A DNA stretch of 64,000 nt from NCBI RefSeq assembly GCF_024970185.1, contig NZ_CP103965.1, positions 988,001 through 1,052,000 of the forward strand, in the 5' to 3' direction. The notes under the pieces were generated by a model. It did no database searches. It had not been told where the DNA came from and was given only the letters and a program-made list of their open reading frames with translations. Source of the DNA: Pseudomonas sp. N3-W (lineage in GTDB: Bacteria; Pseudomonadota; Gammaproteobacteria; Pseudomonadales; Pseudomonadaceae). Shown one piece after another: positions 45,821-57,619 of this stretch (position 1 is its first letter; each line of letters begins with the position of its first letter). The position numbers were made by a program, and so were the translations under genes.

Positions 45821-46108
45821 TTAGTCGATGACTTTCGGAACCAGGTACAGGCCGTTTTCGACCGCTGGTGCGATGGACTGATAGGCCTCGCGATGATTGG
45901 TCTCGGTCACGACGTCTGCGCGCAGGCGCTGGCTGGCTTCCAGCGGGTGGGCCAACGGTTCGATACCGTCGGTATTGACCGCCTGCATTTCGTCGACCAG
46001 CCCGAGAATGCTGTTCAGGGCCGAAGTGATGTGTGGAAGATCGGCATCATTGAGGCCAAGGCAGGCCAAATGTGCGATTTTTTCCACGTCGGAGCGTTCA
46101 AGCGCCAT
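45821..46108 (-). CDS. gatC: Asp/Glu-tRNA amidotransferase subunit C
   Basis: 95 residues, beginning [20 protein letters not shown] and containing [22 protein letters not shown], both typical of GatC, which wraps around the GatA-GatB interface. It is the promoter-proximal gene of the operon, divergent from mreB across 211 bases in which I found no clear promoter. Confidence 0.95.
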   Translation of the reverse strand: MALERSDVEKIAHLACLGLNDADLPHITSALNSILGLVDEMQAVNTDGIEPLAHPLEASQRLRADVVTETNHREAYQSIAPAVENGLYLVPKVID

Positions 46109-46307
46109 TGCGATTCTCCAGTGGAAAACAGAACGGACGGCGTCCGTGTGTTAGATTGTCGGAACACTACCGCATTTCTACGGTCATAAGGCCGCGATTG
46201 TGGGGGTTGGTGCACAGAAAAGCGGCCAATTTAACATATTGGCGCCTTGCCCAAAATCCCTGTCGTTGTTAGAGTTTGCCGCACTTTTTTACCCACGCGT
46301 TGCCTAG

Positions 46308-47357
<1,050 letters not shown>

Positions 47358-47389
47358 ATCGCCGGGTTGCATCTATGCTGTTGAGCGCG

Positions 47390-47415
47390 CAGGCAGCACT
47401 TTGCAGTGCTGCCTG
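47390..47415 (+). other. hairpin in the mreB-mreC gap
   Basis: CAGGCAGCACT-TTGC-AGTGCTGCCTG is a perfect 11-base stem, 30 bases after the mreB stop. With no T-run it is more likely a processing or stability element, or a leaky terminator, that sets MreB above MreC/MreD. Confidence 0.55.
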
Positions 47416-47497
47416 TTGGCGTTTATCTTCTGTCAGTCTGCATCCAGGCCGGTCTGCCGTATGATTAAAGAGAACATATGCCTGGGAGGAGCGGCTT

Positions 47498-48631
47498 ATT
47501 AAACCGCTTTTCGCCAAAGGCCCCTCATTGGGCGTGCGCCTGTTGGTGCTGGTCGTGCTATCGGTCGCGCTGATGGTGGTCGATGCCCGCTTCACACTGC
47601 TCAAGCCAGTGCGTAGCCAGATGTCGCTGGTGCTGATGCAGTCTTACTGGATCACCGACCTGCCGCAGCGGCTATGGCAAGGTGTGGCCAGCCAATTCGG
47701 CAGCCGGACCGAGCTTGTCGCCGAAAACGAAAAACTAAAGACCGAAAACCTGCTGTTGCAGGGCCGCATGCAAAAGCTTGCCGCCCTCACCGAGCAGAAC
47801 GTTCGGCTGCGCGAGTTGCTCAATTCCTCTGCGCTGGTCAACGAGAAGGTCGAAGTGGCCGAGTTGATCGGCATGGACCCGAACCCGTTTACCCATCGCA
47901 TCATCATCAACAAGGGTGAGCGCGACGGTGTGGTCCTCGGTCAGCCGGTGCTCGATGCCCGCGGCCTGATGGGCCAGGTGGTCGAGTTGATGCCTTATAC
48001 CTCCCGCGTGTTGCTGCTGACCGACACCACCCACAGCATTCCGGTGCAGGTGAACCGCAACGGTCTGCGGGCGATTGCCAGCGGCACCGGTAACCCGGAG
48101 CGTCTGGAACTGCGGCATGTGGCTGACACCGCCGACATCAAGGAAGGCGATCTGCTGGTCAGCTCCGGCCTCGGCCAGCGCTTCCCGGCGGGTTATCCAG
48201 TAGCGACGGTCAAGGAAGTGATCCACGATTCCGGCCAGCCGTTCGCCATCGTGCGTGCCGTGCCGACCGCCGCCCTTAATCGCAGCCGCTACCTGCTGCT
48301 GGTGTTCAGCGACAATCGCACAGCCGAAGAGCGCGCCAACGACGCCGCTCAGGCCCAGGAAACCCAGGACCAGCAGGGCGGCGGGCCGATCATCCCGGCA
48401 ACCGTGCCGAAACCGGCTGCCGCCACCGCACCCGCTCCAGTGGCACCTGCCGCAGCGCCGGTTGCCGCGACACCGGCCAAGCCTGCAACCACCCATCCTG
48501 CCAAACCTGCCGCCAAGCCCACGGCCTCGCAACCGGCTGCCGCCAAACCACCCGCGGCCCAACCGGCTGCCGTCAAACCTGCTGCCAAACCGCCTGTCTC
48601 TGCACCGGCTACCACTGGGGGACGAGAATAA
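47498..48631 (+). CDS. mreC: rod-shape protein MreC (predicted ATT start)
   Basis: 377 residues if begun at the ATT at 47498. That start reads (M)IKPLFAKGPSLGVRL, matching the E. coli MreC N-terminus MKPIFSRGPSLQIRL, and is preceded by AGGAG six bases upstream. The frame has no ATG, GTG or TTG before the TTG at 47528, which would cut off the conserved KPLF.GPS segment. A membrane helix lies near 15-32, a coiled coil near 75-110, and the periplasmic beta domains after it. The last 85 residues are a Pro/Ala/Lys-rich tail. The stop overlaps the mreD start (TAATG). Confidence 0.88.
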   Translation: MKPLFAKGPSLGVRLLVLVVLSVALMVVDARFTLLKPVRSQMSLVLMQSYWITDLPQRLWQGVASQFGSRTELVAENEKLKTENLLLQGRMQKLAALTEQNVRLRELLNSSALVNEKVEVAELIGMDPNPFTHRIIINKGERDGVVLGQPVLDARGLMGQVVELMPYTSRVLLLTDTTHSIPVQVNRNGLRAIASGTGNPERLELRHVADTADIKEGDLLVSSGLGQRFPAGYPVATVKEVIHDSGQPFAIVRAVPTAALNRSRYLLLVFSDNRTAEERANDAAQAQETQDQQGGGPIIPATVPKPAAATAPAPVAPAAAPVAATPAKPATTHPAKPAAKPTASQPAAAKPPAAQPAAVKPAAKPPVSAPATTGGRE

Positions 48632-49122
48632 TGGCCGGTGCAACCGCATCCCGAAACGGCTGGATAGTCTGGCTGACATTCGTCATCGGCATGCTGCTCA
48701 GCGTTTCTCCGCTGCCGCAATTCATGGAAATCCTGCGTCCGTTGTGGCTCGCCCTGTTACTGGCATTCTGGGTCCTGGCCTTGCCGCAGACAGTCGGCAT
48801 GGTGACCGCGTTTTGCCTGGGGCTGGCTGAAGACGTGCTCTATGGCACATTGCTTGGCCAGAACGCGTTGATCCTGACCCTCATCACTTTTCTGGTGCTG
48901 TCGCTGCAGCAACGTCTGCGCATGTTCCCGATGTGGCAGCAGTGCCTGGTGCTGTTGGTGATCTTCGGCCTGGCCCAGCTGGTTCAACTGTGGCTCAGCG
49001 CGTTGACGGGCAATCGTCAGCCAACGCTGGCGCTGGTGCTGCCGGCACTGGTGAGCGCGCTGCTCTGGCCGTGGATCAGCTTCGGTTTGCGTGGTTTGCG
49101 TCGGCGCTACAAAATCAATTAA
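48631..49122 (+). CDS. mreD: rod-shape protein MreD
   Basis: 163-residue inner-membrane protein with about five hydrophobic helices (for example [20 protein letters not shown]). The conserved stretch [20 protein letters not shown] is present. It works with MreB, MreC, RodA and PBP2 in the elongasome. Its start codon overlaps the mreC stop, so translation is coupled. Confidence 0.92.
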   Translation: MAGATASRNGWIVWLTFVIGMLLSVSPLPQFMEILRPLWLALLLAFWVLALPQTVGMVTAFCLGLAEDVLYGTLLGQNALILTLITFLVLSLQQRLRMFPMWQQCLVLLVIFGLAQLVQLWLSALTGNRQPTLALVLPALVSALLWPWISFGLRGLRRRYKIN

Positions 49123-49165
49123 CTCGGTCAGGCATTTGCCCGTACCACGACAAGGGAGATGTCTG

Positions 49166-49762
49166 ATGAAGTCGCTTTACCTTGCCTCAGGCTCGCCCCG
49201 TCGGCGGGAATTGCTCACGCAGATCGGCGTGCCGTTTTACGCCGTCAGCGCGGACATCGATGAAACCCCTTTGAACGACGAATCCCCGTCGGCCTATGTC
49301 GAGCGTCTGGCGCGCGGCAAGGCTGATGCTGGCCGCTGCGCGATCACCGCAGAGGGCGGCTTCTGCGTGCTGGGTGCCGACACCGCCGTGGTGCTGGACG
49401 GAAAAATTCTTGGCAAGCCGGTTGATGAAGTCGACGCATGCGCCATGCTGATGATGTTGTCCGGTCGCGAACATGAAGTGCTGACGGCCATCGCAGTACT
49501 CGACGGTGAGCGGTGCGAGTCACAGGTGGTGCGCAGCCTGGTGCGTTTTCGCCAGATCAGCGCGCAGCAAGCGGCGGCCTATTGGGCCAGCGGCGAGCCC
49601 CGTGACAAGGCGGGTGGTTACGGCATTCAAGGCCTGGGCGCGGTGTTTGTCGCCGGCCTCGATGGCAGTTACTCGGCGGTGGTTGGATTGCCGCTGTGCG
49701 AAACCGCAGAACTGATCGGCCGTTTCGGCATACCCTGTTGGCAAACCCTTAACGCGCGCTGA
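49166..49762 (+). CDS. maf: Maf-family nucleotide pyrophosphatase (YhdE-type)
   Basis: 198 residues. It opens with the Maf signature [12 protein letters not shown] and carries [16 protein letters not shown] with the catalytic acid region; [20 protein letters not shown] fits the dTTP/UTP pyrophosphatase subgroup. It removes non-canonical or excess nucleotides. A GGGAG precedes the ATG at 49166; the upstream frame overlapping mreD is not used. Placement between mreD and rng is usual in gammaproteobacteria. Confidence 0.93.
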   Translation: MKSLYLASGSPRRRELLTQIGVPFYAVSADIDETPLNDESPSAYVERLARGKADAGRCAITAEGGFCVLGADTAVVLDGKILGKPVDEVDACAMLMMLSGREHEVLTAIAVLDGERCESQVVRSLVRFRQISAQQAAAYWASGEPRDKAGGYGIQGLGAVFVAGLDGSYSAVVGLPLCETAELIGRFGIPCWQTLNAR

Positions 49763-49820
49763 GCGTCGTACTGAACCTGATGCGGCCATTATCGTGAATA
49801 TGCCTGAACGAGACCCTGCC

Positions 49821-51278
49821 ATGAGTGAAGAGATTCTGATCAACATCACGCCGATGGAATCGCGCGTGGCAGTGGTCGAAAACGGTGTGCTGCAAGAGGT
49901 CCATGTCGAGCGCACGCAAAAGCGCGGGATCGTCGGCAACATCTATAAAGGCAAGGTCGTACGCGTATTGCCGGGCATGCAGGCGGCCTTCGTCGACATC
50001 GGCCTGGACCGTGCAGCGTTCATTCATGCGTCGGAAATCTCCCTGCGCGAAGGCCCGGCCGTGGAGAGCATCAGCTCCCTGGTCCACGAAGGCCAGAGCC
50101 TGGTGGTGCAGGTCACCAAGGACCCGATCGGTTCCAAGGGCGCCCGCCTGACCACGCAGCTGTCGATCCCGTCGCGTTATCTGGTGTACATGCCACGCAC
50201 TGCGCACGTCGGCATTTCCCTGAAAATCGAAGACGAAGCCGAGCGCGAACGCCTCAAGCAAGTGGTCACCGATTGCGTGGCCAAGGAAGGTATCAAGGAA
50301 GCCGGCGGTTTCATTCTGCGCACTGCCGCTGAAGGCGCCGGGGCCGATGAGATCCTCATGGACATCCGCTACCTGCGCCGGCTGTGGGACCAGATCAACG
50401 CCCAGATCAAAACCATCGGCGCCCCCAGCGTGATTTACGAAGACCTTGGTCTGGCGCTGCGGACTCTGCGTGATCTGGTGAGCCCGAAGATCGAGAAGAT
50501 CCGTATTGACTCCCGGGAAACATTTCAGAAAACCACGCAGTTCGTTGCCGAACTGATGCCGGAGATCGCTGATCGCCTTGAGCATTATCCCGGCGAGCGG
50601 CCGATATTCGACCTGTATGGCGTCGAAGATGAAATCCAGAAAGCCCTTGAACGCAAGGTCCCGCTCAAGTCAGGCGGGTATCTGGTAGTCGATCCGGCGG
50701 AAGCCATGAGCACCATCGACGTCAACACCGGGGCGTTCGTTGGCCATCGCAACCTTGAAGAAACCATTTTCAAGACCAACCTCGAAGCCGCTACCGCCAT
50801 CGCCCGTCAGCTGCGCCTGCGCAACCTGGGCGGGATCATCATCATCGACTTCATCGACATGGAAGACGAAGAGCACCAGCGCCAGGTGCTGCGCACCCTG
50901 GAAAAACAACTGGAGCGCGATCACGCCAAGACCAACATCATCGGTATCACCGAATTGGGCCTGGTGCAGATGACCCGCAAGCGTACCCGTGAAAGTCTTG
51001 AGCAAGTGTTGTGTGAGCCGTGCAGCAGTTGCCAGGGCCGCGGCAAGCTCAAGACTCCGGAAACCGTGTGTTACGAGATTTTCCGTGAGATTCTTCGCGA
51101 AGCCCGGGCCTATCAGGCTGAAGGTTATCGCGTGCTGGCGAACCAGAAAGTGGTCGACCGTTTGCTCGATGAAGAGTCGGGCAACGTCGCCGAGCTGGAA
51201 GGTTTTATCGGGCGCACCATTCGCTTCCAGGTAGAAACCATGTATTCCCAGGAACAATATGACGTGGTGCTGCTCTGA
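49821..51278 (+). CDS. rng: ribonuclease G
   Basis: 485-residue endoribonuclease that matures 16S rRNA 5' ends and degrades some mRNAs. An S1-like RNA-binding domain lies at about 35-120 (RGIVGNIYKGKVVRVLPGMQ). The DNase I-like catalytic part has STIDVNTGAFVG and IIIDFIDM, and the zinc-link is CEPCSSC. The start MSEEILINITPMESRVAV equals the family N-terminus; the GTG at 49794 would add nine unsupported residues. Confidence 0.95.
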   Translation: MSEEILINITPMESRVAVVENGVLQEVHVERTQKRGIVGNIYKGKVVRVLPGMQAAFVDIGLDRAAFIHASEISLREGPAVESISSLVHEGQSLVVQVTKDPIGSKGARLTTQLSIPSRYLVYMPRTAHVGISLKIEDEAERERLKQVVTDCVAKEGIKEAGGFILRTAAEGAGADEILMDIRYLRRLWDQINAQIKTIGAPSVIYEDLGLALRTLRDLVSPKIEKIRIDSRETFQKTTQFVAELMPEIADRLEHYPGERPIFDLYGVEDEIQKALERKVPLKSGGYLVVDPAEAMSTIDVNTGAFVGHRNLEETIFKTNLEAATAIARQLRLRNLGGIIIIDFIDMEDEEHQRQVLRTLEKQLERDHAKTNIIGITELGLVQMTRKRTRESLEQVLCEPCSSCQGRGKLKTPETVCYEIFREILREARAYQAEGYRVLANQKVVDRLLDEESGNVAELEGFIGRTIRFQVETMYSQEQYDVVLL

Positions 51279-51353
51279 AACGGCGCGTTTCATTTTTACT
51301 TAATCGGCTGGCCTCAGCTTTTTGCAGTATTTTTGCCATGGGAGCCAACTGAC

Positions 51354-54300
51354 ATGGAGCGTCTGACACGCATTGTAGCCGCACTGACCCGCTGGGGGTT
51401 GGGCCTGTGCGCGTTGGTTTTGGTGCTGATGGCCTTGTATGTCAGCCTCGGCCGCGAACTGACTCCCCTGGTGGCCGAGTACACCCGCGAGATCGAAACC
51501 AAGGCCAGCGCTGCGCTGGGCATGCCATTGCACCTGGGCGAACTGGAGGGCAAGTGGAGCGGTTTCGCGCCGATTCTGCTGGCCCACGATGTGACAGTCG
51601 GCGAGGGCGCCAATGCCCTGCGGCTGGATCAGGTTCGTGCCGTGCCTGACCTGTGGGCCAGTCTGCTGGCACGGGAAGTACGCATTGCGCATCTGGAACT
51701 CGGCGGCCTGAAGATCAGCCTCAAGGAAGGCGCCGACGGTCAATGGGCGCTCGAAGGCCTTCCGGTGCAGCAGGATCAACCGCTCGACCCTGAACAACTG
51801 CTCAATCGCATGCAGATGGTTCAGCAGCTGTCGGTACTCGACAGCCAGGTCACCTTGCAGCCGGTGGACCATGAACCGCTGACCCTGACGTACGTCGGCC
51901 TGAATCTGAAAACCGGCGCCTCGCGCCAGCGACTCGATGCACGCCTGACCCTGCCCGACGGCCAGCCCGTGGCGATGAGCCTGCGCACCCGCATCCGCGC
52001 CAGTCAGTGGCAGGACGGCCAGGTTGACGCTTACCTGAGCCTGCCGCAAAGCGACTGGTCGAAATGGCTGCCGGCGCGCCTGACCCGACAATGGAATTTC
52101 TCCGAGATCAAGGCTGGCGGCGAGCTTTGGGTCAATTGGAACAAGGGCGCCTTGCAAAGCGCGGCTGTGCGTTTCAATGCGCCGCAGCTCAAGGGCGCCT
52201 ATGCCGAGCGCAAGCCGATCCAGATCAACAATCTGGCGCTCAACGGCTATTTCCAACGCAGCGACGACGGCTTCCTGGTGACCTTCGATTCGCTGGCGAT
52301 GAGCTTGGGCGATGCCCGTTGGGAATCTCATGTCCAGCTCAAGCAAAGCACTGCCACGGACAAAACTACGGAGCTGTGGCACCTGCAGGCTGATCACCTC
52401 GACCTGACGCCGCTTACACCGCTGTTGAATGCATTGGGGCCGCTGCCCGAAGGCGTGGCCACGGCCGTCGAGAAGCTCAAGGTGACGGGCGGTCTGCGCA
52501 ATGTGCTGATCGATCTGCGTCCGGATGCCACCGACGACAGCAAATTCAGCTTTGCCGCCAACCTGGATCAGGTCGGCTTTGATGCGTACCACGGCGCTCC
52601 GGCGGCACGTAATGTCAGCGGCAGCATCAGCGGTGACCTCGGCCACGGCGAGTTGCGCATGGACAGCAAGGACTTTGTCCTGCACCTGGACCCGATATTC
52701 GCCAAGCCATGGCAGTACCTCCAGGCGAACGCCCGCTTGACCTGGAAGCTCGACAAGGAAGGCTTCACCCTGATCGCTCCGTACCTGAAGGTACTGGGTG
52801 AAGAGGGCAAGATTGCCGGCGATTTTCTGATCCGCCTGCATTTTGATCACGCCCAAGAAGACTACATGGACCTGCGAGTCGGTCTGGTCGACGGCGACGG
52901 TCGCTATACCGCCAAGTACCTGCCGGCCGTCCTCAGCCCGGCGCTGGACGAATGGCTGCGCACTGCCATTCTCAAAGGCGCGGTCGATCAGGGCTTCTTC
53001 CAGTACCAAGGGTCGCTGAACCACGATGCGATTTCCGCCGCCCGCAGCATTACCCTGTTCTTCAAGGTCCATGACGCCGAGCTGGCCTTTCAGCCGGGCT
53101 GGCCTCACGTGAGCAAGGTCAGCGGTAACGTGTTCATCGAAGACAGCGGCGTGCGGATCGTGGCTGACAAGGGCCAGTTGCTCGACACTCAAGTCAGCAA
53201 TGTCTATGTCAACATTCCCCATGTGCCTGCCGGGCAGAAAACCCACATGTTTCTCGACGGCGGGTTTGCCGGCGGTCTGGGCGATGGCCTGAAGATTTTG
53301 CAGCAAGCGCCCATCGGCACCGCCGACACCTTTGCCGGCTGGGAGGGTGAGGGTGATTTGCAAGGCAAGGTGAAACTCGATATCCCGTTGGAGAAAGGTG
53401 ATGAGCCGAAGATCCTGGTGGATTTCAAAACCGCCAGGGCACGCCTGAAACTCAGCGATCCGAAACTGGAGTTGAGCGATCTCAAGGGTGATTTCCGCTT
53501 CGACAGCAGCAAAGGCCTGAGCGGGCAGAACATCAGTGCAAAAGCCTTCGACAAACCGATCACCGCGCAGATTTTCGCCGATGGCAGCGCCGGCAAACTC
53601 AACACTCGCGTAACGGCGTCGGGTCAGGTCGAGGTGAAGAAACTCACCGACTGGCTGAACGTCACCCAGCCGTTGCCGGTATCTGGCGTCATTCCCTATC
53701 AGTTGCAACTGAACCTCAATGGCACTGACAGCCAGTTGATGGTCAGCTCCAACCTCAAAGGCGTGGCTGTGGATTTGCCGGCGCCGTTCGGCATGGCCGC
53801 CAGCGTGGGTCGTGACACGGTGTTCCGTATGACCCTGCAAGGGCCGGAGCGGCGCTATTGGGTCAACTACGATGGTTTGGCCAATTTCACGTTTGCCGCG
53901 CCCAATGGCAGTTTCGCCGACGGTCGTGGGGAGTTGTTCCTCGGTGGTACCCAGGCAGTCTTGCCAGACGCCAAAGGCCTGCGTGTGCGTGGTGTGCTGT
54001 CGGAGCTGGATGTCGGCCCGTGGCAGGACCTGGTGAGCAAGTACGCCGGCCAGGATCCGGGCGGCAGTGCCAAGCAACTGCTCAGTAGCGCGGACTTCAA
54101 GGTCGATAAACTCAGTGCCTTTGGCACCACGCTCGATCAGGCGTCGGTGCAGATCAATCGCAAACAGTCGGCCTGGACCTTGCAGCTGGACAGCCAGCAG
54201 GCCAAGGGCAGCGCCACGCTCCCGGATGCGAAAGCCGCGCCGATCGTGATCAATCTGCAAACCGTGCGGTTGCCGGCGCCAGACCCGACGGTGCTGGCTG

Positions 54301-55157
54301 ACGAGAATTCACCGGACCCGCTGGCCTCGGTAGACCCGACGAAAATTCCGGCGCTGGATATCACCATCAATCAATTGTTCCAGGGCCAGGACCTGGTAGG
54401 CGCCTGGTCGCTGAAAGTCCGGCCGACTGCCAAAGGCATCGCCCTCAATACGCTGGACATGGGCCTCAAGGGCATTCTGTTGCAGGGCAGCGGCGGCTGG
54501 GAAGGCGCTCCCGGCAGCTCCAGCAGTTGGTACAAGGGCCGGATCAGCGGCAAGAACCTGGCCGATTCGCTCAAGGGCTGGGGCTTTGCCCCGAGCGTGA
54601 CCAGTCAGGATTTCCACATGGATGTCGATGGCCGCTGGCCGGGCTCTCCAGCCTGGCTGGCCACCAAGCGGTTCTCCGGTAGCCTCGATGCGTCGCTGAA
54701 CAAAGGCCAGTTTGTCGAAGTGGAGGGCGGTGCCCAGGCGCTGCGAGTATTTGGTCTGCTCAACTTCAACTCCATTGGCCGGCGCCTGCGTCTGGACTTC
54801 TCCGATCTGTTCGGCAAAGGCCTGAGTTACGACCGGGTCAAAGGCCTGCTGGTGGCGAGCAACGGGGTGTACGTGACCCGCGAGCCGATTGTGATGACCG
54901 GTCCCTCGAGTAACCTTGAGATCAACGGCACGCTGGATCTGGTGGGTGATCGGGTCGACGCCAAGTTGCTGGTGACTCTGCCGCTGACCAACAACCTGCC
55001 GATTGCCGCGCTGATTGTCGGCGCGCCGGCCATCGGCGGCGCGCTGTTCTTGATCGACAAGCTGATCGGCGACCGCGTGGCGCGTTTCGCCAGCGTCAAA
55101 TACACCATCAAGGGCCCGTGGAAAGAGCCGAAGATCACCCTCGACAAACCTTTTTGA
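51354..55157 (+). CDS. yhdP: YhdP family AsmA-like phospholipid transport protein
   Basis: 1267 residues, one membrane helix at about 15-35 and then a very long periplasmic part of repeated beta-structure (DUF3971 and AsmA-2 regions) ending in NLPIAALIVGAPAIGGALFL and a conserved KYTIKGPWKEPKI. In E. coli, YhdP with TamB and YdbH bridges the envelope for phospholipid transfer to the outer membrane. The ATG at 51354 has a GGGAG site; the TTG at 51333 does not. The long opposite-strand open frame is a shadow. Confidence 0.92.
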   Translation: MERLTRIVAALTRWGLGLCALVLVLMALYVSLGRELTPLVAEYTREIETKASAALGMPLHLGELEGKWSGFAPILLAHDVTVGEGANALRLDQVRAVPDLWASLLAREVRIAHLELGGLKISLKEGADGQWALEGLPVQQDQPLDPEQLLNRMQMVQQLSVLDSQVTLQPVDHEPLTLTYVGLNLKTGASRQRLDARLTLPDGQPVAMSLRTRIRASQWQDGQVDAYLSLPQSDWSKWLPARLTRQWNFSEIKAGGELWVNWNKGALQSAAVRFNAPQLKGAYAERKPIQINNLALNGYFQRSDDGFLVTFDSLAMSLGDARWESHVQLKQSTATDKTTELWHLQADHLDLTPLTPLLNALGPLPEGVATAVEKLKVTGGLRNVLIDLRPDATDDSKFSFAANLDQVGFDAYHGAPAARNVSGSISGDLGHGELRMDSKDFVLHLDPIFAKPWQYLQANARLTWKLDKEGFTLIAPYLKVLGEEGKIAGDFLIRLHFDHAQEDYMDLRVGLVDGDGRYTAKYLPAVLSPALDEWLRTAILKGAVDQGFFQYQGSLNHDAISAARSITLFFKVHDAELAFQPGWPHVSKVSGNVFIEDSGVRIVADKGQLLDTQVSNVYVNIPHVPAGQKTHMFLDGGFAGGLGDGLKILQQAPIGTADTFAGWEGEGDLQGKVKLDIPLEKGDEPKILVDFKTARARLKLSDPKLELSDLKGDFRFDSSKGLSGQNISAKAFDKPITAQIFADGSAGKLNTRVTASGQVEVKKLTDWLNVTQPLPVSGVIPYQLQLNLNGTDSQLMVSSNLKGVAVDLPAPFGMAASVGRDTVFRMTLQGPERRYWVNYDGLANFTFAAPNGSFADGRGELFLGGTQAVLPDAKGLRVRGVLSELDVGPWQDLVSKYAGQDPGGSAKQLLSSADFKVDKLSAFGTTLDQASVQINRKQSAWTLQLDSQQAKGSATLPDAKAAPIVINLQTVRLPAPDPTVLADENSPDPLASVDPTKIPALDITINQLFQGQDLVGAWSLKVRPTAKGIALNTLDMGLKGILLQGSGGWEGAPGSSSSWYKGRISGKNLADSLKGWGFAPSVTSQDFHMDVDGRWPGSPAWLATKRFSGSLDASLNKGQFVEVEGGAQALRVFGLLNFNSIGRRLRLDFSDLFGKGLSYDRVKGLLVASNGVYVTREPIVMTGPSSNLEINGTLDLVGDRVDAKLLVTLPLTNNLPIAALIVGAPAIGGALFLIDKLIGDRVARFASVKYTIKGPWKEPKITLDKPF

Positions 55158-55263
55158 AACGCCACTTTGCGGCCCTATGGAGTAGCATGGCCGCAAGTCC
55201 CCTGTAGGCGCTCCCGGCGCCAGTTCTTGTGGGTATGTGTTGATTCCAGATAAGGAAATGTCC

Positions 55264-56121
55264 ATGTCTGTAGCGGTGATTCAAATGGTCAGCCAGAGCG
55301 ATGTGCTGGCCAATCTGGCCCAGGCCGGACGCTTGCTGGAGCAGGCCGCTGCCGGTGGTGCGCGACTGGCCGTGCTGCCGGAAAACTTCGCTGCCATGGG
55401 CCGTCGTGACATTGCCGACATCGGTCGCGCCGAAGCGATGGGCGAAGGCCCGATCCTGCCCTGGTTGAAACAGACTGCCCGCGCCCTCAAGTTATGGATA
55501 GTGGCGGGCACGTTGCCGTTGCCGCCGGCCGATCAGCCGACGGCCAAGGTGCATGCCTGCTCGCTGTTGGTGGATGACCGGGGCGAAACCGTTGCACGGT
55601 ATGACAAGCTGCACCTGTTCGACGTCGATGTAGCGGACAATCGCGGGCGCTACCGTGAATCCGATGACTATGCTTATGGCAGTAACGTGGTGGTGGCGGA
55701 TACGCCAGTCGGTCGAGTCGGCCTGACGGTGTGTTATGACCTGCGCTTCCCCGAGCTTTACAGCGAGCTGCGGGCTGCCGGTGCCGAATTGATCACCGCG
55801 CCGTCGGCGTTTACCGCCGTGACCGGCGCGGCGCACTGGGACGTGCTGATCCGCGCCCGGGCCATCGAGACACAATGTTATGTGCTCGCCGCTGCCCAGG
55901 GCGGGACGCATCCGGGGCCGCGAGAGACTTATGGTCATGCTGCCATCGTCGACCCGTGGGGTCGCGTGCTGGCACACCAGGATCAAGGCGAGGCCGTGCT
56001 GCTGGCCGAACGCGATAGCAGCGAACAGGCGTCCATCCGGGCGCGGATGCCGGTGTCCAGTCACCGGCGCTTTTTCTCGCAGGGCGCGCGGCGGCCTGCT
56101 TCAGACGAATTTAAGGCGTAA
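55264..56121 (+). CDS. carbon-nitrogen hydrolase (Nit1/Nit2-like amidase)
   Basis: 285-residue nitrilase-superfamily enzyme with the triad E40 (LPENFAAMG), K115 (RYDKLHLFD) and C157 ([12 protein letters not shown]). Nit1/Nit2-type enzymes hydrolyse deaminated glutathione or omega-amides of oxo acids; this gene's sequence and place after yhdP fit that branch. The ATG at 55264 follows an AAGGAA site. An eight-base dyad (TTGCGGCC...GGCCGCAA, 55167-55196) lies before it. Confidence 0.87.
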   Translation: MSVAVIQMVSQSDVLANLAQAGRLLEQAAAGGARLAVLPENFAAMGRRDIADIGRAEAMGEGPILPWLKQTARALKLWIVAGTLPLPPADQPTAKVHACSLLVDDRGETVARYDKLHLFDVDVADNRGRYRESDDYAYGSNVVVADTPVGRVGLTVCYDLRFPELYSELRAAGAELITAPSAFTAVTGAAHWDVLIRARAIETQCYVLAAAQGGTHPGPRETYGHAAIVDPWGRVLAHQDQGEAVLLAERDSSEQASIRARMPVSSHRRFFSQGARRPASDEFKA

Positions 56122-56125
56122 ACCT

Positions 56126-57568
56126 ATGAGCGAGTTGTTGTCCTCAGTCAGCGATCACCTGTTAGCGCCCGGCGGCGTGACCATCGAGAGCCTGCAAAGT
56201 GTGCTGGGCGATCTGGCCGGTCCGGGCATCGATGCGGCCGACCTGTATTTCCAGGGGCAGATTTCCGAGTCCTGGGCGCTGGAAGACGGCATCGTCAAGG
56301 AAGGCAGCTTCAACCTCGACCAGGGCGTGGGTGTGCGTGCGCAATCGGGTGAAAAAACCGGTTTTGCCTACAGCAATGCCATCACCCTCGAAGCGCTGGG
56401 TGCCGCGGCCCGTGCCGCGCGCTCGATCTCCCGGGCCGGGCAGAACGGCACGGTGCAGGCGTTCACCACTCAGGACGTCGCCCAGTTGTACGGGCCAGAC
56501 AACCCGCTGGAGGTGATGAGTCGTGCCGAGAAAGTCGAACTGCTCAAACGCATCGACGTCGCCACTCGTGCCCTTGACCCGCGTATCCAGCAAGTCACCG
56601 TGAGCATGGCCGGGGTGTGGGAACGCATTCTCGTGGCCTCCACGGATGGCAGTCTGGCGGCGGATGTACGGCCGCTGGTGCGTTTCAACGTCAGCGTGAT
56701 CGTCGAGCAGAACGGGCGTCGGGAACGTGGCGGCCATGGCGGCGGCGGTCGCACCGATTACCGTTATTTCCTCAGCGATGACCGTGCCATGGGTTATGCC
56801 CGTGAAGCGCTGCGTCAGGCGCTGGTGAACCTGGAAGCCATTCCGGCGCCGGCTGGCACGCTGCCGGTTGTCCTGGGTTCGGGCTGGTCCGGCGTGCTGC
56901 TGCACGAAGCGGTCGGCCATGGTCTGGAAGGCGATTTCAACCGCAAGGGCAGTTCCGCCTACAGCGGGCGTATGGGCGAGATGGTTGCGTCCAAGCTCTG
57001 CACCATCGTCGATGACGGCACCCTGGCCGGCCGTCGTGGCTCGTTGAGCGTCGATGACGAAGGCACCCCGACCGAGTGCACCACGCTGATTGAAAACGGC
57101 GTACTCAAGGGCTACATGCAGGACAAGCTCAACGCCCGCCTTATGGGCGTGGCACGCACCGGTAACGGTCGCCGCGAATCCTATGCGCACCTGCCGATGC
57201 CCCGCATGACCAACACCTACATGCTGGCGGGCGAAAGCGATCCGGCGGAAATCATCGCCTCGGTGAAGCGTGGCATCTACTGCGCCAACCTTGGTGGCGG
57301 GCAGGTGGACATCACCAGCGGCAAGTTCGTGTTCTCCACCAGCGAGGCGTACCTGATCGAGGACGGCAAGATCACCGCTCCGGTCAAAGGCGCGACGTTG
57401 ATCGGCAACGGGCCGGAAGCCATGAGCAAAGTGTCGATGGTCGGCAACGATCTGGCGCTGGACAGTGGTGTGGGAACGTGTGGCAAGGATGGGCAGTCGG
57501 TGCCGGTGGGTGTCGGCCAGCCAACGCTGAAAATCGATGCGATCACTGTGGGTGGCACAGGATCGTAA
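56126..57568 (+). CDS. tldD: metalloprotease TldD
   Basis: 480-residue subunit of the TldD/TldE protease. The zinc motif HEAVGH begins at H260 with E261 and H265. Substrate-strand regions [13 protein letters not shown] and the C-terminal [24 protein letters not shown] stretch (here [12 protein letters not shown]) are typical. With PmbA it trims peptides such as microcin precursors and CcdA. It starts five bases after the nitrilase gene. Its partner gene pmbA is 684 bases away, past darP on the other strand. Confidence 0.95.
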   Translation: MSELLSSVSDHLLAPGGVTIESLQSVLGDLAGPGIDAADLYFQGQISESWALEDGIVKEGSFNLDQGVGVRAQSGEKTGFAYSNAITLEALGAAARAARSISRAGQNGTVQAFTTQDVAQLYGPDNPLEVMSRAEKVELLKRIDVATRALDPRIQQVTVSMAGVWERILVASTDGSLAADVRPLVRFNVSVIVEQNGRRERGGHGGGGRTDYRYFLSDDRAMGYAREALRQALVNLEAIPAPAGTLPVVLGSGWSGVLLHEAVGHGLEGDFNRKGSSAYSGRMGEMVASKLCTIVDDGTLAGRRGSLSVDDEGTPTECTTLIENGVLKGYMQDKLNARLMGVARTGNGRRESYAHLPMPRMTNTYMLAGESDPAEIIASVKRGIYCANLGGGQVDITSGKFVFSTSEAYLIEDGKITAPVKGATLIGNGPEAMSKVSMVGNDLALDSGVGTCGKDGQSVPVGVGQPTLKIDAITVGGTGS

Positions 57569-57583
57569 GAGGCAGTGAGGCTT

Positions 57584-57610
57584 CGGGTGAGTTGCCAGGC
57601 AACTCACCCG
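57584..57610. terminator. dyad between convergent tldD and darP
   Basis: CGGGTGAGTTGCC-A-GGCAACTCACCCG is a perfect 13-base inverted repeat in the gap of two converging genes. No T-run follows, so its strength is uncertain. Confidence 0.5.
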
Positions 57611-57619
57611 GGAAGAGAT

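Noticed and set aside
51300..54260. 986-codon open frame opposite yhdP
   Set aside because: It is the antisense shadow of a GC-rich coding sequence; yhdP has the membrane start, family motifs and ribosome site.
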